Positions 38,465 through 48,288 of a stretch of DNA of 64,000 nucleotides are shown piece after piece. The position numbers and the translations under genes are program-made. The DNA lies in NCBI RefSeq assembly GCF_900111105.1, contig NZ_FOGC01000005.1:96557-160556 (forward strand), in the 5' to 3' direction. Below the pieces are notes generated by a model that was given only the letters and a program-made list of their open reading frames with translations, was not told the origin of the DNA and did no database searches. How positions within the stretch are numbered: position 1 is the first letter of the stretch; every line of letters begins with the position of its first letter. Source of the DNA: Rosenbergiella nectarea (GTDB taxonomy: Bacteria > Pseudomonadota > Gammaproteobacteria > Enterobacterales > Enterobacteriaceae).

Positions 38465-39439
38465 ATGACTAACGAGAAACGTAACCCTTCAGAGTTTATT
38501 CCTGTCTTCAAGCGTTCCTTCCTTAAACCGCAGTTTTGGGGGAAATGGTTAGCCATTGGCGTGGCAGGAGGGTTGGCGTATGTACCAGCCAGCCTGCGTG
38601 ATCCGCTATTAGGAAAACTTGGAAAATGGGTCGGTCAGCGAGCGAAGGGAGCCAGACGTCGCGCGCAAATTAATCTTCACTACTGTTTTCCTGATCTTTC
38701 CGTAGCGGAACGTGAAAACATTATTGATGAAATGTTTGCTACCGCACCGCAATCGATGGTGTTAATGGCCGAGTTAGCGCTACGTGATCCGCAACGAGTT
38801 CGGCAAAAGATTGTTTGGCACGGTAAAGATATTATCGAGTGCTATCAACAATCAGGACAAAATGTTATTTTTCTAGTGCCTCATGGTTGGGCGGTCGATA
38901 TTCCGGCGATGCTGCTGGCGTCGGAAGGTCAAAAAATGGCGGCAATGTTCCATAATCAAAAAGATCCGCTGATGGATTACATTTGGAACCGACTACGTCG
39001 TCGTTTTGGTGGCCGCATGCATGCTCGCAACGATGGTATTAAACCTTTCATTGCCTCCGTCAGACAAGGTTATTGGGGCTATTATTTACCTGACCAAGAC
39101 CATGGGCCTGAACACAGCGAATTTGTGGATTTCTTTGCCACCTATAAGGCGACATTACCGGCGATTGGGCGGCTAATGAAAGTGTGCCGTGCGAAGGTCG
39201 TACCATTGTTTCCTGTCTATGACAGTCGTCGGCATCAGCTCGAAATTTTTGTACGTCCGGCAATGGATGACCTCGACAATGCTGATGACAAAACCCTTGC
39301 GCGGCGGATGAACGAAGAGGTTGAGTTTTTTGTCGGGCCGAACCCAGAACAATATACATGGATCCTTGAGTTACTTAAAACGCGCCAAGCAGGTGAAGAA
39401 AAGCCTTATCGCCGTAAAGACCTCTTTCCCTACAAATAA
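38465..39439 (+). CDS. lpxM: Lipid A myristoyltransferase LpxM (MsbB)
   Basis: 324 residues, LpxL/LpxM/LpxP family. One N-terminal membrane segment (~25-45), then the acyltransferase H-x4-D motif in [12 protein letters not shown] and the conserved NDGIKPFI and [19 protein letters not shown] blocks. The last motif and the slot between mepM and pykA match LpxM, which adds the final secondary acyl chain to Kdo2-lipid A. Confidence 0.95.
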   Translation: MTNEKRNPSEFIPVFKRSFLKPQFWGKWLAIGVAGGLAYVPASLRDPLLGKLGKWVGQRAKGARRRAQINLHYCFPDLSVAERENIIDEMFATAPQSMVLMAELALRDPQRVRQKIVWHGKDIIECYQQSGQNVIFLVPHGWAVDIPAMLLASEGQKMAAMFHNQKDPLMDYIWNRLRRRFGGRMHARNDGIKPFIASVRQGYWGYYLPDQDHGPEHSEFVDFFATYKATLPAIGRLMKVCRAKVVPLFPVYDSRRHQLEIFVRPAMDDLDNADDKTLARRMNEEVEFFVGPNPEQYTWILELLKTRQAGEEKPYRRKDLFPYK

Positions 39440-39463
39440 AAAAACAGCCGAGTAAGCGGCTGT
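39437..39463 (-). terminator. Terminator of pykA (shared with lpxM end)
   Basis: On the minus strand ACAGCCG-N6-CGGCTGT (39463-39444) is followed by seven T; it begins six bases after the pykA stop and ends at the lpxM stop codon. Confidence 0.85.
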
Positions 39464-39468
39464 ATCGG

Positions 39469-40911
39469 TTATTCAACGGTAATGACGCGCTGCGTGTTGG
39501 TGGTACCCGTAGCGCCCATTACATCGCCTTGGGTGACAATGACTAAATCCCCCCCGTGCAGATATCCTTTGGTTTTAAGAAGTCTCACCGCGTCGTGCAC
39601 CGCCAATAAGCCATCGGTATAACCGGAAATCGCGACTGGGGTGACGCCACGATAGAGCGCCGTACTATTGAGGGTTGCCTCATGTCGCGAGAGCGCAAAG
39701 ATAGGCAGGCCGGAAGTGATCCGCGAAGTCATTAATGCGGTGCGACCAGATTCTGTCATGGTGATGATGGCAGTTACCCCCTTAAGGTGGTTGGCTGCGT
39801 ACATGGCAGACATTGCGATAGCCTCTTCGATATTGTCGAATTGAATGTCTAAACGGTGACGAGAGACATTCACCTTAGGAATTTTTTCTGCTCCAAGACA
39901 GACATTCGCCATGGCGAGCACAGTTTCTGCAGGATATTGACCCGCAGCCGTTTCAGCAGAAAGCATGACCGCATCCGTACCATCTAATACAGCATTGGCA
40001 ACGTCCATCACCTCAGCCCGAGTTGGCATGGGGTTAGTGATCATCGACTCCATCATTTGTGTTGCGGTGATACTGGCACGATTCAACTGACGAGCGCGGC
40101 TGATTAAGTTTTTTTGTATACCCACTAGTTCAGGATCGCCAATTTCAACGCCGAGATCGCCTCGAGCGACCATGACGACATCGCTGGCTAGGATAATATC
40201 GTCCATAGCGGCTTGTGTGGCGACGGCTTCAGCGCGCTCCACTTTTGCCACAATTTTCGCCTGGCACCCGGCTTCTTCGGCTAAACGCCGTGCATAGCGT
40301 AAGTCATCACCACAGCGCGGGAAGGAGACGGCAAGGTAGTCGACCCCTATTTTTGCAGCCGTAATGATATCCGCTTTATCTTTATCGGTAAGGGCTTGAG
40401 CAGAGAGACCACCCCCCTGTTTGTTAATCCCCTTGTTGTTCGATAGAGGACCGCCTACTGTGACCTCGGTTAAGATATTATCCCCTTCAACTGCAGTGAC
40501 GCGGAGTTGCACGCGGCCATCGTCGAGTAACAGAATATCGCCAGCGCTAACATCCTGAGGAAGTGCCTTATAATCGATCCCCACCTGTTGGTGGGTTCCT
40601 TCACCTTTGGGTAAGGTGGCATTTAAGGTGAAGGGGTCACCGACATTCAGAAAGATCTTACCTTCTCGGAAAGTGGAGATGCGAATTTTAGGCCCTTGCA
40701 AATCCCCTAGAATTGCTACATGACGGCCCAGTTTATTCGCAATCGCTCTAACATTGTTCGCGCGGGCGAGGTGATCATCAGCAGAACCGTGAGAAAAGTT
40801 AAGTCGTACAACATTGGCCCCCGCGGCAATCACTTTTTCGAGATTATTATCGCGGTCAGTGGCAGGGCCTAAAGTAGTAACAATTTTCGTTCGTCTAAGG
40901 CGTGGGGACAT
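39469..40911 (-). CDS. pykA: Pyruvate kinase II
   Basis: 480 residues, exactly the E. coli PykA length. It converts phosphoenolpyruvate and ADP to pyruvate and ATP. Conserved: [23 protein letters not shown] at the N-terminus, [31 protein letters not shown] (active-site region) and MMESMI. The start ATG at 40911 has GGAG upstream. In E. coli hexR lies between pykA and zwf; here only 281 bp of non-coding sequence separate them. Confidence 0.97.
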   Translation of the reverse strand: MSPRLRRTKIVTTLGPATDRDNNLEKVIAAGANVVRLNFSHGSADDHLARANNVRAIANKLGRHVAILGDLQGPKIRISTFREGKIFLNVGDPFTLNATLPKGEGTHQQVGIDYKALPQDVSAGDILLLDDGRVQLRVTAVEGDNILTEVTVGGPLSNNKGINKQGGGLSAQALTDKDKADIITAAKIGVDYLAVSFPRCGDDLRYARRLAEEAGCQAKIVAKVERAEAVATQAAMDDIILASDVVMVARGDLGVEIGDPELVGIQKNLISRARQLNRASITATQMMESMITNPMPTRAEVMDVANAVLDGTDAVMLSAETAAGQYPAETVLAMANVCLGAEKIPKVNVSRHRLDIQFDNIEEAIAMSAMYAANHLKGVTAIITMTESGRTALMTSRITSGLPIFALSRHEATLNSTALYRGVTPVAISGYTDGLLAVHDAVRLLKTKGYLHGGDLVIVTQGDVMGATGTTNTQRVITVE

Positions 40912-41192
40912 GGACAACTCCAGTAAGATCATCAGTGAAGAGAAAACCCAGTGGTTGAGGATGGGTATTACACTCAATATCGCAGAAAACGATAAATGCT
41001 CGCAATGGTTTTAGGGTACAACTTTAGCTACCCGTTTAACAACCGATTAACGTCTCGGCGGTAGTCGACAATGATTTCACACAGCAAACTATTTACCTCA
41101 CTACTGTAATCGCAGTAAAGTGGGCAACAATATGAATCTAATGAACTCCTTAGCGGGTTTTCGCTAATTTACGTTAGAACGAGGAGAATAAA

Positions 41193-42680
41193 ATGGCGTC
41201 AACGCAAACAGTCCAGGCTTGCGATCTGGTAATTTTTGGAGCCAAGGGTGATCTGGCACGCCGTAAGCTATTACCTTCGTTATACCAATTGGAAAAAGCC
41301 GGCCAAATCAATGATGAAACGAAAATTATTGGTGTAGGTCGTGCAGACTGGGACAAGGCGACCTATACCCAAGAGGTCGATAAAGCGCTTAAAACCTTTA
41401 TGAAAGAGGAGATCGATCAAGCGATCTGGGCAAAACTCAGCGCACGCTTAGACTTTTGCAATCTAGATGTCAATGAATCGGCGCATTTCACAAAGTTAGG
41501 CAAGCTGCTGGATCAGAAAAATCGCGTGACCGTTAACTACTTTGCGATGCCACCGAGCACATTTGGGGCGATCTGTAAGGGATTGGGCCAAGCGAAATTA
41601 AATGCTAAGCCTGCCCGGGTGGTGATGGAAAAACCCTTAGGGACGTCTCTCGAAACGTCTCAAGAGATCAATGATAGCGTTGGTGAGTTCTTTGATGAAA
41701 GCCAAGTGTTCCGTATTGACCACTATCTGGGTAAAGAAACGGTACTTAATCTATTGGCCCTGCGTTTCGCGAACTCTATCTTCGTGAACAACTGGGATAA
41801 CAAAACCATTGATCATGTGCAAATCACTGTTGCCGAAGAAGTCGGGATAGAAGGGCGTTGGGGTTATTTTGATCAGGCTGGTCAGATGCGCGATATGGTT
41901 CAAAACCACCTGCTGCAGGTGTTGACGATGATTGCGATGTCGCCGCCATCCGATTTAACCGCAGCCAGCATTCGTGATGAAAAAATCAAAGTGTTGCGCT
42001 CATTACGTAAAATTGATCACACTAATGTGCGGGAGAAAACCGTCCGTGGCCAATATACGGCTGGCTTTGTGCAAGGCAAAAAGGTACCGGGTTATCTTGA
42101 TGAAGAAGGGGCGAACAAAACTAGTTCGACAGAAACCTTTGTTGCTATCCGCGTAGATATCGATAACTGGCGTTGGGCGGGGGTACCTTTCTACCTACGT
42201 ACCGGTAAACGTTTACCCGCGAAATGCTCTGAGGTTGTTGTCTATTTCAAAAACCCAGAAATGAATCTGTTTAAAGAGTCTTACACTCAACTCCCGCAGA
42301 ACAAGTTGACGATTCGCTTACAGCCCGATGAAGGCGTCGATATTGAGATCCTGAACAAGGTTCCGGGTTTAGACCATAAGCATAAGTTACAAACGACTAA
42401 ATTAGACTTAAGTTTCTCCGAAACTTTCAACGAAAGTCATTTAGCCGATGCCTATGAACGCTTGTTGTTGGAATCAATGCGTGGGATCCAGGCCTTGTTT
42501 GTTCACCGTGATGAAGTTGAAGCGGCATGGACATGGGTTGACTCGATCATTGAAGCATGGGAGAAGGATGGTGAATCGGCCAAGCCTTATCAAGCAGGTA
42601 CTTGGGGCCCAGTTGCCTCCGTCGCGATGATCACCCGTGATGGACGGTCGTGGAACGAGTCTGAAACCCCATTAGAGTAA
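41193..42680 (+). CDS. zwf: Glucose-6-phosphate 1-dehydrogenase
   Basis: 495 residues (E. coli 491). First step of the oxidative pentose phosphate path, making NADPH. The nucleotide-binding GAKGDLARRKLLPSLYQL and the active-site signature RIDHYLGKETVLN are clear. No edd or eda follows, unlike E. coli. AGGAG lies ten bases before the ATG. Confidence 0.97.
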   Translation: MASTQTVQACDLVIFGAKGDLARRKLLPSLYQLEKAGQINDETKIIGVGRADWDKATYTQEVDKALKTFMKEEIDQAIWAKLSARLDFCNLDVNESAHFTKLGKLLDQKNRVTVNYFAMPPSTFGAICKGLGQAKLNAKPARVVMEKPLGTSLETSQEINDSVGEFFDESQVFRIDHYLGKETVLNLLALRFANSIFVNNWDNKTIDHVQITVAEEVGIEGRWGYFDQAGQMRDMVQNHLLQVLTMIAMSPPSDLTAASIRDEKIKVLRSLRKIDHTNVREKTVRGQYTAGFVQGKKVPGYLDEEGANKTSSTETFVAIRVDIDNWRWAGVPFYLRTGKRLPAKCSEVVVYFKNPEMNLFKESYTQLPQNKLTIRLQPDEGVDIEILNKVPGLDHKHKLQTTKLDLSFSETFNESHLADAYERLLLESMRGIQALFVHRDEVEAAWTWVDSIIEAWEKDGESAKPYQAGTWGPVASVAMITRDGRSWNESETPLE

Positions 42681-42687
42681 CGAATAA

Positions 42688-42713
42688 CTGCCAGCTAGAC
42701 TGGCGGTTTTTTT
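42688..42713 (+). terminator. Rho-independent terminator after zwf
   Basis: CTGCCAG-N5-CTGGCGG (one G-U pair) followed by seven T. The T run touches the stop codon of the convergent purT. Confidence 0.88.
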
Positions 42714-43896
42714 ATTTGCTGTCTGAGACATCAATCGATTCAACGCTTGCTAACGCCGCTGAGACTGCTTGCTCTACGGTTTCGCCTATCGCTAATGCCA
42801 CGCCTAACCGTCTGCGTCCCGCAATACTGGGTTTAGCAAACAGTCTGACTTGTTTACCCGCCGCTAAAGCCTTTTCAAGCCCCACAAAACTAATCGCCTC
42901 ACTGTGTAGCGTTGGCAAAATAACCGCGGAGGCAGCAGGTCCATATTGACGAATATGACCGATGGGTAATCCTAAGAAAGCGCGAACGTGTAGGGCAAAT
43001 TCAGAGAGATCTTGGGAGATAAGGGTGACCAGCCCCGTATCATGCGGACGAGGAGAAACCTCACTAAAGACAACGTCATCACCCCGCACGAAGAGTTCGA
43101 CACCAAATAGACCAAATCCTGAGAGGGCGGTAACGACTTGCCGGGCGATATCTTGAGCACGGACCAATGCAATCTCGCTCATCTGTTGCGGCTGCCATGA
43201 CTCACGGTAATCACCCGCTTCCTGACGATGGCCAATGGGCGTGCAGAAATGAATCCCATCGACGGCACTAATAGTGAGTAGGGTAATTTCGAAGTCGAAG
43301 TCGACTAATCCTTCTACGATTACCCGACCTGCGCCAGCACGTCCACCCTGTTGGGCATAATCCCACGCTGCGTCACACTCATCGCGGTGACGAAGCAGAC
43401 TTTGCCCTTTACCCGAAGAACTCATCACGGGTTTGACGAAGCATGGGAAGCCTATGGCCTCGACAGCTTCTAAAAATTCCTGTTGCTGGCTAGCAAAACG
43501 GTAGCGAGAGGTCGGAAGGGCCAACTGCTCAGCGGCTAATTGACGAATACCTTCACGATTCATCGTGAGTTGTGTTGCCCGAGCGCACGGCACCACGGTT
43601 AAGCCTGTCGCCTCTAACTCTATGAGTGTCCCAGTCGCAATAGCCTCGATTTCCGGTACGATAAAATCCGGCTGTTCTAGAGCGATCACCGACTTCAAGG
43701 CATCACCATTCAACATATCGATGACATACGCACGATGAGCAACGTGCATTGCTGGCGCGTTTTCATACCGATCTACGCCAATAACTTCAATGCCTAACCG
43801 CTGACATTCGATGGCCACTTCTTTCCCCAACTCACCACAACCCAACAACATCACTTTGGTTGCATTCTCTCGTAACGCGGTACCGAACTTTCGCAT
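42712..43896 (-). CDS. purT: Formate-dependent GAR transformylase PurT
   Basis: 394 residues (E. coli 392). It makes formylglycinamide ribonucleotide from GAR, formate and ATP, the folate-independent alternative to PurN. ATP-grasp features: [67 protein letters not shown] and [11 protein letters not shown] PurR operator lies upstream. Confidence 0.97.
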   Translation of the reverse strand: MRKFGTALRENATKVMLLGCGELGKEVAIECQRLGIEVIGVDRYENAPAMHVAHRAYVIDMLNGDALKSVIALEQPDFIVPEIEAIATGTLIELEATGLTVVPCARATQLTMNREGIRQLAAEQLALPTSRYRFASQQQEFLEAVEAIGFPCFVKPVMSSSGKGQSLLRHRDECDAAWDYAQQGGRAGAGRVIVEGLVDFDFEITLLTISAVDGIHFCTPIGHRQEAGDYRESWQPQQMSEIALVRAQDIARQVVTALSGFGLFGVELFVRGDDVVFSEVSPRPHDTGLVTLISQDLSEFALHVRAFLGLPIGHIRQYGPAASAVILPTLHSEAISFVGLEKALAAGKQVRLFAKPSIAGRRRLGVALAIGETVEQAVSAALASVESIDVSDSK

Positions 43897-43938
43897 AACA
43901 CTTTCCTAAACTAAAAAAATAATTGCTGATTAGTCTAA

Positions 43939-43954
43939 ACGAAAACGTTTGCGT
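43939..43954 (-). promoter_or_regulatory. PurR operator of purT
   Basis: On the minus strand ACGCAAACGTTTTCGT, matching the enterobacterial PurR consensus ACGCAAACGTTTNCNT at every defined base. It is centred about 50 bp before the purT start codon, so purine repression of purT is expected as in E. coli. Confidence 0.93.
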
Positions 43955-44047
43955 TGGCACGTTCAACGAGGAATGCTGGAAAGTAGGTAAGGACAAGTGA
44001 AACATGCGATACTGAGGGTATCACTCTATTAATCGGTATCTAACGCC

Positions 44048-46105
44048 ATGATGACTCCTCCACAAGCCCGTCGAATCCCTTCCATTCATCAGATGCACGG
44101 TGAAACACGAGAAGATAACTTTGCATGGTTGCGAGATGATGAGCGCGCGGATCCAGATGTCATTAATTATTTGACGGCTGAAAATCAGTGGTGTGAACAA
44201 CAATTGGCTCCACTAGCCAGCATTGAGGCAACGCTATATCAGGAAATGACGGCGAGAATTCCCGGAAATGATCATTCGGTACCTTTTTTGAAGGCGGGGC
44301 ATTGGTATCAACAGCGTTACCAGCAGGGGGATGACTATCCCCATTGGGTGTGGCGCAAGGATGTCGACGAGGCGCCGTGGCAAACCTTGCTTGATTGTAA
44401 CCAGCGTGCGCATAACGCGGAGTATTACGAACTGGGTGCATTAGAGATCACGGCAGATCACCGGTATATGGCAGTGACTGAAGATTATCTGTCTCGGCGG
44501 GAATATGTGTTACGTATTCAACGGTTAACCGATCAAACCTGGCTTGATACGGTAATCGAAGGGATCTCACCCTCAATTGTGTGGGCCAATGATGGACAGA
44601 CACTGTTTTATATCAAGCAAGATCCCCAGACGTTGTTACCTTGGCAGGTGTGGCGACATAAATTAGGAACGGATCCGCTAGACGATTGTTTAGTCTATGA
44701 GGAACAAGACGATAGCTATTACGTCAGCTTAACGGGCAGTAGTTCCGAGCAACGGCTTTTTATTCTGCTAGAGAGTTCGACGACAAGTGAAGTGTGGTCA
44801 ATCGATGCCGACAAGCCGCACTTACCTCCGCGTTGTATTGTGCCTAGACGCGAAAATCACGAATATAGTATCGATCACTTTCAAGACCATTATTTTATTC
44901 GCTCCAACCGAGAGGGGATCAATTTCGGGCTCTACCGTTGTGGCGAAACTGAGACATCGGAGCACAGCTGGCAGCAATTTATCGCGGTATCAGAAGAACG
45001 TATACTGGAAGATTTTCAGCTATTCAACGAGTGGCTCGTCACCGAAGAACGCCAACAGGGTAAAATGATTCTCTGCCAATATTCTCTCGCTGATGGGCAG
45101 CGGTTAGAATTGCCTAAGCAGGCGGAAAATGGCGTGGTGTGGATTGGACATAACCCCGACGCCAATAGTTCTCGCTTACGTTTTGGTTACAGCAGCTTTA
45201 CCACACCGACCACTACCTATGAATGGGATTTGACTACACACCAGTTGACATGCTTAAAGCAAGTCCATATCCCGCTCTATGAAGAGAGTGATTACGAGAG
45301 CGACTGGCGGTGGTTGACCATGCGTGATGGCGTTCAGGTCCCCGTCTCCCTCGTTTGGCGTAAGGACTGCTTACAACCTGGCAAAAATCCACTGCTGGTT
45401 TATGGCTATGGCGCATACGGGGCCGCGCTAGAGGCTGACTTTGGCTTCACCCGACAAAGTTTACTCGATCGAGGATTTATCTACGCCATGGTGCATGTGC
45501 GAGGTGGGGGGGAGTTGGGCCGAGCATGGTACGACGCCGGACGGCTTGGTCACAAAATGAATAGCTTCTACGATTTTATCGATGCCACACAACATTTGTT
45601 GGCGCAGGGGATGGGCGATCCGCAACGTTGCTATGCCATGGGAGGGAGTGCCGGTGGCTTACTGGTGGCTGCGGTCAGTAATATCGCTCCCACCTTGTTT
45701 CACGGCATTCTTGCACAGGTGCCTTTCGTCGACGTGGTGAGCACAATGTTAGATGAATCGATCCCACTCACAACGGGTGAGTATGAGGAGTGGGGCAATC
45801 CTAATTCTCAGGCGGATTACCAAACTATTATGGCTTATAGCCCTTACGATAATGTACGTGAACAGGACTATCCCCACCTGTTTGTGACGACAGGCTTACA
45901 TGATTCACAAGTCCAGTATTGGGAGCCCGCAAAATGGGTGGCTAAGCTCAGAGAATTGAAAACCGATGATCATCAACTCCTGCTCTATACCGATCTTGAT
46001 GCAGGACATGGGGGGAAATCCGGGCGCTATCAAGCCTATGTCGATATCGCTCGGGAGTGCGCTTTCTTGATAGGCTTAGCCAATGGGTCTTGGCCTAAGT
46101 CTTGA
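44048..46105 (+). CDS. ptrB: Oligopeptidase B
   Basis: 685 residues (E. coli 686), serine peptidase family S9A cutting oligopeptides after Arg or Lys. An N-terminal beta-propeller gates the active site; the C-terminal alpha/beta-hydrolase has GYGAYG, then the triad Ser534 (GGSAGGLL), Asp619 ([13 protein letters not shown]) and His654 ([10 protein letters not shown]). Its 3' end overlaps convergent holE by 11 bp. Confidence 0.96.
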   Translation: MMTPPQARRIPSIHQMHGETREDNFAWLRDDERADPDVINYLTAENQWCEQQLAPLASIEATLYQEMTARIPGNDHSVPFLKAGHWYQQRYQQGDDYPHWVWRKDVDEAPWQTLLDCNQRAHNAEYYELGALEITADHRYMAVTEDYLSRREYVLRIQRLTDQTWLDTVIEGISPSIVWANDGQTLFYIKQDPQTLLPWQVWRHKLGTDPLDDCLVYEEQDDSYYVSLTGSSSEQRLFILLESSTTSEVWSIDADKPHLPPRCIVPRRENHEYSIDHFQDHYFIRSNREGINFGLYRCGETETSEHSWQQFIAVSEERILEDFQLFNEWLVTEERQQGKMILCQYSLADGQRLELPKQAENGVVWIGHNPDANSSRLRFGYSSFTTPTTTYEWDLTTHQLTCLKQVHIPLYEESDYESDWRWLTMRDGVQVPVSLVWRKDCLQPGKNPLLVYGYGAYGAALEADFGFTRQSLLDRGFIYAMVHVRGGGELGRAWYDAGRLGHKMNSFYDFIDATQHLLAQGMGDPQRCYAMGGSAGGLLVAAVSNIAPTLFHGILAQVPFVDVVSTMLDESIPLTTGEYEEWGNPNSQADYQTIMAYSPYDNVREQDYPHLFVTTGLHDSQVQYWEPAKWVAKLRELKTDDHQLLLYTDLDAGHGGKSGRYQAYVDIARECAFLIGLANGSWPKS

Positions 46106-46328
46106 GCTTAGGCTCATAGGGTAAGCGTGACAACGTCACAGAAAGCTGGCGATAGGTCGTCAGCTTTTCTTGAAAGTGCGCGCGTAATGACTCGGGTTGT
46201 TCGTTTTCAATATGAATCGGAATAACGGGCATATTGTAACGTTCTTTAAAGGCGACTCCAGCTGCCGCTAACTCGGTATTAAGTTGATCTTTAGCTTCCG
46301 CACTGAGCTCAGCGAGATTGTATGTCAT
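46095..46328 (-). CDS. holE: DNA polymerase III theta subunit HolE
   Basis: 77 residues (E. coli 76). Small helical subunit that binds and stabilises the epsilon proofreading exonuclease. The signature [16 protein letters not shown] is identical to E. coli; [10 protein letters not shown] closes the protein as it does there. The middle differs. Convergent with ptrB, as in E. coli. Confidence 0.95.
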   Translation of the reverse strand: MTYNLAELSAEAKDQLNTELAAAGVAFKERYNMPVIPIHIENEQPESLRAHFQEKLTTYRQLSVTLSRLPYEPKLKT

Positions 46329-46460
46329 GATAATGTGCTCCTTCTAGGCAGGTAAGCGTTCAAAATATCGCTTTCTTCTGCCACTTAAATACGTCATTTG
46401 CTACACTGTGCGTTAAGTCACATGGCTGTTTTATTATCACGAATTTAAGGCACTATTCCA

Positions 46461-46802
46461 ATGAAAAAACTCTTATCCGTACTATTACTTACTCTCGTGA
46501 GTGGACAATCTTTTGCTTCTGAAGTCATTACGGTGAGTCGGCGTGAAATTGGTAAGCAACAGTGGCCGCTTACTCGAGAAGAGATTATGCTACGTTGTGA
46601 TAAGGATGGCGGCCTGTTTGCAATCAATGACAGTACGCTAATGCAATATCCGCTGAATGCTATCGCGCAACAGAATGTCGATGAGAAGAAAAGCCAAGGT
46701 CAACCTATTACCTTAATTCAAGCCGATGACCCACAACAGCCGGGTAAGAAAATGGATCTCTCCCCCTTGACGTCTCGTGCGCAAGCCTTGTGTGGGCAGT
46801 GA
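46461..46802 (+). CDS. yebY: DUF2511 periplasmic protein YebY
   Basis: 113 residues. Signal peptide (~1-20, cleaved near SFASEV), then SEVITVSRREIGKQQWPLTREEIMLRCD, LMQYPLNAIAQ and DDPQQPGKKMDLSPL, all matching E. coli YebY; two cysteines (one near the middle, one near the end) are conserved. Function is not established from sequence. In E. coli it is preceded by copC/copD-like genes (yobA, yebZ); they are absent here. Confidence 0.9.
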   Translation: MKKLLSVLLLTLVSGQSFASEVITVSRREIGKQQWPLTREEIMLRCDKDGGLFAINDSTLMQYPLNAIAQQNVDEKKSQGQPITLIQADDPQQPGKKMDLSPLTSRAQALCGQ

Positions 46803-46851
46803 TTATTATCCGACTTAATAAGCAAGCATAGCAATACAGTCTAAAATTTAA

Positions 46852-46873
46852 GGGAGACCGATTAGGGTCTCCT
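46852..46873 (+). terminator. Probable terminator after yebY
   Basis: GGAGACC-N6-GGTCTCC, followed by TTATCTCTCC. The stem is good but the T run is poor. Confidence 0.55.
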
Positions 46874-47002
46874 TATCTCTCCTATTACGTTGATCTTGCG
46901 CAATATATCGTTAGTTAAATCTCTCGCCTCAACGTCCAACCCCGTAGAATTAGCCGCTGCAAGCAAACTTTTCTTATGCTTGCGTGACACAAGGGGATTG
47001 GT

Positions 47003-47548
47003 ATGCATTCTAAAATTAATGGTAAAATTATTATCTGGGCCACGCTGTTAGCAGGATTTATGAGTTCTTTAGTGAAATGGGGCTCCGAGGTGAATATGCC
47101 TCCCCGCATGGCGGGCGAAATTTCTCCTCCGGGTGCCCATATTGATGCCTGGCTGGGGTGGGCAGGTATCAATCAACATTCGCTGGATTATCTTTATCAA
47201 GGAAATTCAGTATTGGGGGCGGTTACCCTCTACCATTGGCTATTTAGCTTTATATTCGCCTTTGTCTATGTCGCTGGCGCCTATTACTGGCCAAAGATCC
47301 GTATGGGTTATGGTGTCGTTTATGGCGTAGTCATTACCGTTGTGATGCACGGTTTTCTGATCCCAGCACTAGGATTTCGTAATCCTGTTTATGATGAGGG
47401 CCAAACGGGGTGGTTATGGGATCTCAATGGTTATGAGCTGTGGAGTGAAATCATTGGCCATATTTGCTGGTCAGTGAGTATTGAGTTTAGCCTGATTGCC
47501 GTATTAGCGCTCTTCGCTAAGCCAATCAAGGGCACTTGGCGTCGATAA
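47003..47548 (+). CDS. YagU family inner-membrane protein (DUF1440)
   Basis: 181 residues. Hydrophobic segments at ~9-27, ~73-93, ~101-120 and ~150-170. Family features SLVKWGSEVNMPPR near the N-terminus, FGHxxW-type IIGHICWSVSIEF near the C-terminus and FLIPALGF in between match E. coli YagU, linked to acid resistance. E. coli yagU lies elsewhere, so this is a rearranged or independently placed copy. No operon partner. Confidence 0.8.
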   Translation: MHSKINGKIIIWATLLAGFMSSLVKWGSEVNMPPRMAGEISPPGAHIDAWLGWAGINQHSLDYLYQGNSVLGAVTLYHWLFSFIFAFVYVAGAYYWPKIRMGYGVVYGVVITVVMHGFLIPALGFRNPVYDEGQTGWLWDLNGYELWSEIIGHICWSVSIEFSLIAVLALFAKPIKGTWRR

Positions 47549-47555
47549 GGGTACG

Positions 47556-47586
47556 CGACACCGAATCATTACGCGGTTCGGTGTCG
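47556..47586. terminator. Hairpin between convergent yagU-like and 47,596 genes
   Basis: Perfect 10-bp stem CGACACCGAA / TTCGGTGTCG with an 11-nt loop between the two stop codons; no T run, so its role as a bidirectional terminator is inferred. Confidence 0.5.
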
Positions 47587-47595
47587 GAAATAAAC

Positions 47596-48069
47596 CTATG
47601 GCTTGGCCGGTGCGTTGGCCGCTGGCGGGGCGCTCTCTTCGAGTTTTTCACCGTTCTTTTCTTTCTCTTTAATCTCTTTATTCACCCAAGCCCGATCGTC
47701 GTCAGTGAGTTCTGAAGCATGAGTATTACTACTACTTAGTAACCAGTAGAGCATAGCCAGTTGTGTCAGTCGCACACCGCTATTGCCACGTGTATTAATA
47801 GCGTTTTTAAGTCGTTGCGACGGGGCCTGTTGGCTTAAGGATCGGTATTGTTCTGCACCCGGGATCCCTTGTTTACCCGAGGCGGCAGCGTTCTGTTGTG
47901 CCGTCGGAGCTGGAGTCGCGGTTGGAGTGGGCTTTTGCTGCACGGGACGTTTAAACATCTTCGACGAACCAAAGCCCCTTGACGAGAACGAACGCGCCTC
48001 GCTAAAGGTGGAAACGGTCATTAATAGAGCAGGCAGTAAAATCAGAAAAGGTCGGGCAATTTTTTTCAT
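47596..48069 (-). CDS. Exported protein of unknown function
   Basis: 157 residues, not recognised. Sec signal peptide (~1-25, cleavage near FSEARS). The mature protein starts with a Ser/Phe/Gly/Arg-rich stretch (RSFSSRGFGSSKMF), then a low-complexity Pro/Thr/Ala/Gln region (~45-66), then a short hydrophobic helix (LTQLAMLYWLLSS, ~100-112), and a charged tail rich in Lys and Glu ending in Ala/Pro. There are no cysteines. The Phe/Gly/Ser-rich start recalls some Tim44-type exported proteins, but the fold is not supported. Confidence 0.65.
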   Translation of the reverse strand: MKKIARPFLILLPALLMTVSTFSEARSFSSRGFGSSKMFKRPVQQKPTPTATPAPTAQQNAAASGKQGIPGAEQYRSLSQQAPSQRLKNAINTRGNSGVRLTQLAMLYWLLSSSNTHASELTDDDRAWVNKEIKEKEKNGEKLEESAPPAANAPAKP

Positions 48070-48288
48070 TATAGTTCCCAGAGGGTAAATAAAATAATCA
48101 ACAAGGCCGGTAAGAGGCCCTAAAGGGTAAGGGCTGGGGGATTATAACAAGATAGTGGTGAGCGATCGGGTGTGCCAGTGTAAAGAATCAAAAGTATCCT
48201 CAAGGCTAAGTGGATAAGCTGACAAAACTTTAATTGTATTGACATACCTTATCCCCTCTCATGACTTAGCCGTCAGAGGGGGCCGCAT

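Noticed and set aside
41095-41125. Palindrome ACTGTAATCGCAGT upstream of zwf as a HexR site
   Set aside because: It has a dyad but not the TGTAAT-type HexR arms, and hexR itself is not next to zwf.
46803-47002. Possible SdsR/RyeA small RNA downstream of yebY as in E. coli
   Set aside because: The hairpin GGAGACC/GGTCTCC is there, but the conserved SdsR body and a U-rich end were not found on either strand.
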